A stretch of DNA of 36,422 nucleotides, taken from positions 1 through 36,422 of the forward strand of contig JAIRYJ010000014.1 in assembly GCA_031267825.1 (NCBI GenBank). The letters are read 5' to 3'. The stretch's first letter is position 1. Each line of letters begins with the position of its first letter. The position numbers and the translations under genes are program-made. The notes under the pieces were generated by a model. That model did not search any database and was not told the DNA's origin. It was given only the letters and a program-made list of their open reading frames with translations. The DNA is from Bifidobacteriaceae bacterium. Its GTDB lineage: Bacteria; Actinomycetota; Actinomycetes; Actinomycetales; WQXJ01. This document shows positions 33,581 through 36,422 of the stretch, one piece after another.

Positions 33581-35008
33581 CTACAAGTCCAACTGCCGGG
33601 CGACCACCTCGGCCAAACGTTCAGCCACAGCTTGGGCTTGATCGTTGGTGGCGGCCTCAACCATCACCCGGACTAACGGTTCAGTCCCAGAAGCCCGCAG
33701 CAACACCCGGCCCGCTTCACCGAGCTCGGCTTCAGCCTCAGCTAAGGCGGCCAGAACCGCCGGATCAGTCCCGACGCGAGACTTATCAACTTCACGCACA
33801 TTGATTAGGACCTGCGGAAAGACTGGCACAGCGGACGCCAACTCACCCAGCGTTGACCCAGAAAAACGAACCTGACAGGCCAGTTGTATAGCTGTCAGAG
33901 TGCCATCCCCGGTGGTGGTGTGACGCGACATGATGACATGACCGGATTGTTCACCACCCAGCACATAACCACCCCGGACCATTTCTTCAAGCACATAACG
34001 GTCACCCACTGGCGTCACTTTAACGGCGATGTTGGCCTTTTCCATGGCTTTGAACAGTCCCAAGTTGGACATCACAGTGGCGACCAGTGAGTCAGCCGCA
34101 AGCTCGCCGCGGTCACGTAAAGCCAACGCCAAGATCCCCATAATCATGTCGCCATCGACCATTTGGCCACCCGAATCGACCGCTAAACAACGGTCGGCGT
34201 CACCATCAAAAGCGAACCCGGCGTGGGCTTCTAGCCCGACCACCGCCCGTTGCAGGCGTTCAGGATGGGTTGAGCCGACACCCGAGTTAATGTTGGTGCC
34301 GTTTGGCTGCACACCAAGTGAAGTAACCTCAGCTCCCAGGCGCCGGAAAACTTCTGGTGCGACAGCCCAGGCGGCCCCGTTAGCGCAGTCCAAAACCACT
34401 CGCATGCCGTCCAAGCTGACTGGGGCGGTCTCGGTCAGGAAATTGATGTAGCTTTCGACCGCTGCCAGGTCAGTTCTTGTAACGCCGACACGCTCACCAA
34501 CGGCCGGCTCCCACTTCTCAACTAGACGCGCTTCGATAGCGTCTTCGACGGCATCGGGCAACTTATAACCCGTGCCGGAAAAAAACTTGATGCCGTTGTC
34601 TTGGTAAGGGTTATGCGACGCTGAAATCATAACTCCCAGGTCAAAGCCCATCGAACGGGTCAGGTAGGCCAGGCCAGGGGTTGGCAGCACCCCCGCCAGG
34701 ACAGCATCAACCCCGGCTGAAGCCAAGCCGGCGGCGCTGGCCGCGGCCAGCATGTCACCGGAGACGCGTGAATCCACCCCGACGATGCCGCGCAGTCGTT
34801 TAGGTGCCGAAGTTTGGCGGTGGTCGCGCACAGGTGGGGCAGCGGTCGCGCCATAGCCGAGGCCTTGGGCGGCTTCAAGTTCCCGGGCGGCGGCGGCTGA
34901 AAGCTTCAGCGCTAGATCGGCCGTAATGTCACGGCCAACTAGTCCGCGCACCCCGTCAGTGCCGAACAGGCGGGTCTTGGGTGCGCCGTGAGGTACTGCC
35001 ATGGCCAC
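33581..35008 (-). CDS. glmM: Phosphoglucosamine mutase GlmM
   Basis: A 475-residue GlmM that interconverts glucosamine-6-phosphate and glucosamine-1-phosphate on the way to UDP-GlcNAc and peptidoglycan. It has the F-G-T-D-G-V-R-G opening, the phosphorylated Ser131 in M-I-S-A-S-H-N-P, the magnesium loop D-G-D-A-D-R, the sugar loop G-G-E-Q-S-G-H and the phosphate loop R-A-S-G-T-E-P. It is some 25 residues longer than typical, due to a loop around residues 48-72. The start is GTG 35008 or ATG 35002, both weakly preceded. Order rplM-rpsI-glmM is conserved in actinobacteria. Confidence 0.97.
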   Translation of the reverse strand: MAMAVPHGAPKTRLFGTDGVRGLVGRDITADLALKLSAAAARELEAAQGLGYGATAAPPVRDHRQTSAPKRLRGIVGVDSRVSGDMLAAASAAGLASAGVDAVLAGVLPTPGLAYLTRSMGFDLGVMISASHNPYQDNGIKFFSGTGYKLPDAVEDAIEARLVEKWEPAVGERVGVTRTDLAAVESYINFLTETAPVSLDGMRVVLDCANGAAWAVAPEVFRRLGAEVTSLGVQPNGTNINSGVGSTHPERLQRAVVGLEAHAGFAFDGDADRCLAVDSGGQMVDGDMIMGILALALRDRGELAADSLVATVMSNLGLFKAMEKANIAVKVTPVGDRYVLEEMVRGGYVLGGEQSGHVIMSRHTTTGDGTLTAIQLACQVRFSGSTLGELASAVPVFPQVLINVREVDKSRVGTDPAVLAALAEAEAELGEAGRVLLRASGTEPLVRVMVEAATNDQAQAVAERLAEVVARQLDL

Positions 35009-35029
35009 GATCGACTCAGGCCAGGCGGG

Positions 35030-35515
35030 TCAGCGCTTGGAGTACTGCGGCGCCTTGCGGGCCTTCTTTAGGCCCGCCTTCTTGCGCTCAGTGACACGAG
35101 CGTCGCGTGTCAAGTAGCCGGCCCTTTTTAGGGCTGGGCGGTTGTGTTCCTCGTCGATGGCGTTCAACGCCCGGGCTACACCCAGACGCAGAGCCCCGGC
35201 CTGGCCGGAGGTGCCACCACCGTTGATGCGGGCGATGACATCAAACTTGCCTTCAATGTCCAGCAGCGTGAAAGGTGAACGAACCAGTTGCTGGTGCAGC
35301 TTGTTGGGGAAATAGTCTTCCAGGCTGCGGCCGTTGATGGTCCACTGGCCGCTGCCAGGTGTCAGACGAACCCGCGCAACCGCTTCTTTGCGGCGGCCCA
35401 GTGCCCGGCCGGGAGCGACCAATGTCTGGCCACGCCCAGGAGTTTCTGGCGTCTGAGTGGTGTAACTCTCGGGGAAGTCTTCTTCTGTCAACTGGTCGGC
35501 GGTGATCTCAGTCAC
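35030..35515 (-). CDS. rpsI: 30S ribosomal protein S9 (uS9)
   Basis: A 161-residue S9 with an acidic N-terminal extension of about 35 residues, as in other actinobacteria. The core shows [12 protein letters not shown], the [19 protein letters not shown] segment and the basic tail ending Q-Y-S-K-R, which reaches the ribosomal P site. The start is GTG 35515 with AGGAGAGAC directly before it. It follows rplM by 18 bp in the same operon. Confidence 0.98.
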   Translation of the reverse strand: MTEITADQLTEEDFPESYTTQTPETPGRGQTLVAPGRALGRRKEAVARVRLTPGSGQWTINGRSLEDYFPNKLHQQLVRSPFTLLDIEGKFDVIARINGGGTSGQAGALRLGVARALNAIDEEHNRPALKRAGYLTRDARVTERKKAGLKKARKAPQYSKR

Positions 35516-35533
35516 GTCTCTCCTTATGATCTG

Positions 35534-35977
35534 TTACTGCGCGACCCGCGACAGGTCGTAAGGCTGCGGTGTTTGGGCGGCGTGGGGATGATCCGGGCCA
35601 GGATAAACCTTGAGTTTGGCTAACTGCTGGCGAGCTAAGCGGTTCTTTGGCAGCATGCCGCGGACAGCTTTGCGGACGGCTTCTTCAGGCCGCCTTTTCA
35701 TCAGCTCGGAGTAGGGTACAGCGGTCAAACCGCCCGGATAACCGGAGTGGCGGTAGGCCATCTTCTGGGTCAGCTTGGAACCGGTCAGCGCCACTTTGGC
35801 CGCGTTGATCACGATCACAAAATCGCCTGTATCGACGTGAGGCGCGAATACGGGCTTATGTTTGCCGCGCAACAAGATCGCGGCCTGGGCGGCTAGCCGC
35901 CCTAGGACCACGTCGGTCGCGTCAATAACGTGCCAGGCCCGGGTGATTTCTCCGGGCTTGGGGGTGTACGTGCGCAC
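35534..35977 (-). CDS. rplM: 50S ribosomal protein L13 (uL13)
   Basis: A 147-residue L13 with the family landmarks [36 protein letters not shown] and the [12 protein letters not shown] block. It binds 23S rRNA early in 50S assembly. The start GTG 35977 opens the usual M-R-T-Y-T-P-K-P-G sequence; AAGG lies about 12 bases upstream. It is first in the rplM-rpsI-glmM-dedA operon, with a promoter about 100 bp upstream. Confidence 0.98.
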   Translation of the reverse strand: MRTYTPKPGEITRAWHVIDATDVVLGRLAAQAAILLRGKHKPVFAPHVDTGDFVIVINAAKVALTGSKLTQKMAYRHSGYPGGLTAVPYSELMKRRPEEAVRKAVRGMLPKNRLARQQLAKLKVYPGPDHPHAAQTPQPYDLSRVAQ

Positions 35978-36077
35978 AGTTCTTCAGCCTTACTTGCTCG
36001 AAAGGTGTGTTGTCCGGCGCGTGCCACACCACCGGTGGCGCACGCCAGTGTGCGGTGAACCGCACAACGGACGCTCT

Positions 36078-36107
36078 AGCCTAGCCCGCCCCTCACCGCC
36101 TGGTCAA
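36078..36107 (-). promoter_or_regulatory. Promoter of the rplM operon
   Basis: On the reverse strand TTGACC (36107-36102) and TAGGCT (36083-36078) are 18 bp apart. This predicts a 5' leader of about 95 nt before the rplM GTG. The leader holds an imperfect hairpin at about 36019-36045 (GCGTGC / GCACGC outer arms), a possible site for feedback control. Confidence 0.6.
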
Positions 36108-36155
36108 AAATAAAGGGCTATCCAAGTCATGCCGCATGCCGCATGCCGGAGCCGC

Positions 36156-36200
36156 GGGAAGTGGTCACAGTTGGCTATTTCGGGTAACTATGACCGATTA
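36156..36200. repeat. Dispersed palindromic element, copy 3
   Basis: GGGAAGTGGTCACAGT (36156-36171) matches the left arm of copies 1 and 2 with one change. The right arm at 36185-36200 pairs imperfectly (about 12 of 16). It lies upstream of the rplM promoter. Confidence 0.7.
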
Positions 36201-36374
36201 CCGTCACCCTGGCTCTTGTCCGGCAGTGCCACCCTTAGCGGGCTATTGGTAAACCCGCGGGTCAGGTGACTGGTGGTGTTTTGGGTCTGGCTAACCGGAT
36301 TGGACTGGGCCACAGAAACTGACCCCAGTAGATGGTTTAGACCCCAGCGGTAGATGTTCAGACCACCAACATGA

Positions 36375-36408
36375 GTGTGGTCCTGAAGGGTTTCCCCCAG
36401 GACCACAC
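36375..36408. repeat. Hairpin with perfect 10-bp arms
   Basis: GTGTGGTCCT and AGGACCACAC flank a 14-base G/C-rich loop. It may be a terminator of a gene beyond the right edge or part of a mobile-element end. Confidence 0.7.
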
Positions 36409-36422
36409 CCCACTACAAGACC

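Larger units (their letters stand above)
36108..36422. other. Repeat-bearing non-coding right edge
   Basis: No gene is recognised. It contains three tandem GCCGCAT-type heptads (about 36130-36148), palindromic element copy 3, two degenerate direct repeats (36325-36343 and 36344-36364, both ending in GACC) and a hairpin at 36375-36408. A reverse-strand frame at 36188-36406 runs through all of these and is probably not a gene. Confidence 0.5.

Noticed and set aside
36188-36406. 72-codon reverse frame at the right edge
   Set aside because: Starts within the hairpin and crosses several repeats; no ribosome site and no recognisable domain.

Overview
The window is a high-G+C (about 60% by eye) chromosomal segment of an actinobacterium (Actinomycetota). 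Gene content and order support this. There is a UPF0182 / PDZ-Lon protease / DUF2342 group, a proS - DUF4439 - nusA - ylxR - infB - rbfA - truB block, a dxr - rseP - ispG - DUF4081/GNAT block, and rplM - rpsI - glmM. These blocks match gene neighbourhoods I know from Mycobacterium tuberculosis and other actinobacteria. GTG starts are frequent. I cannot name the genus.

Layout, left to right. (1) 1-700: the left edge holds the 5' end of a tyrosine integrase gene and an overlapping excisionase-like gene, running leftward away from the 3' end of an initiator tRNA (fMet) gene. This looks like the edge of an integrated element. (2) 1.09-9.93 kb: the UPF0182 membrane protein, an intruding GH3 glycosidase, the PDZ/Lon-type protease and a DUF2342 protein. 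(3) 10.1-17.3 kb: a leftward translation/RNA-modification operon, nusA-ylxR-infB-rbfA-truB-truA, without the usual rimP. (4) 17.5-20.5 kb: a DUF4439-like lipoprotein and proS, convergent across a duplicated terminator. (5) 21.2-26.3 kb: two enzymes of the MEP isoprenoid pathway (ispG, dxr) with the site-2 protease rseP and a DUF4081-GNAT protein. Here ispG-GNAT face rseP-dxr, unlike the usual co-directional order. (6) 26.4-33.6 kb: a more accessory stretch with a PH-domain membrane protein, a stand-alone trpB, a secreted FG-GAP repeat protein, a glycosyltransferase, a zinc alcohol dehydrogenase and a DedA protein. (7) 33.6-36.4 kb: glmM, rpsI and rplM with a promoter, then a repeat-rich non-coding right edge.

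The most distinctive feature is non-coding. Nearly every larger intergenic gap carries its own repeat: 23-, 24-, 25- and 50-bp tandem repeats, a 45-bp duplicated terminator, three dispersed palindromes of one family, and two copies of a 69-bp core. Each copy of that core is bracketed by two hairpins that match each other but differ from those of the other copy. The 11-mer CGATGCCGTCC also recurs eight times. Several of these repeats sit where conserved gene order is broken (the GH3 insertion and the ispG-GNAT inversion). No CRISPR array and no convincing new defence or toxin system is visible.
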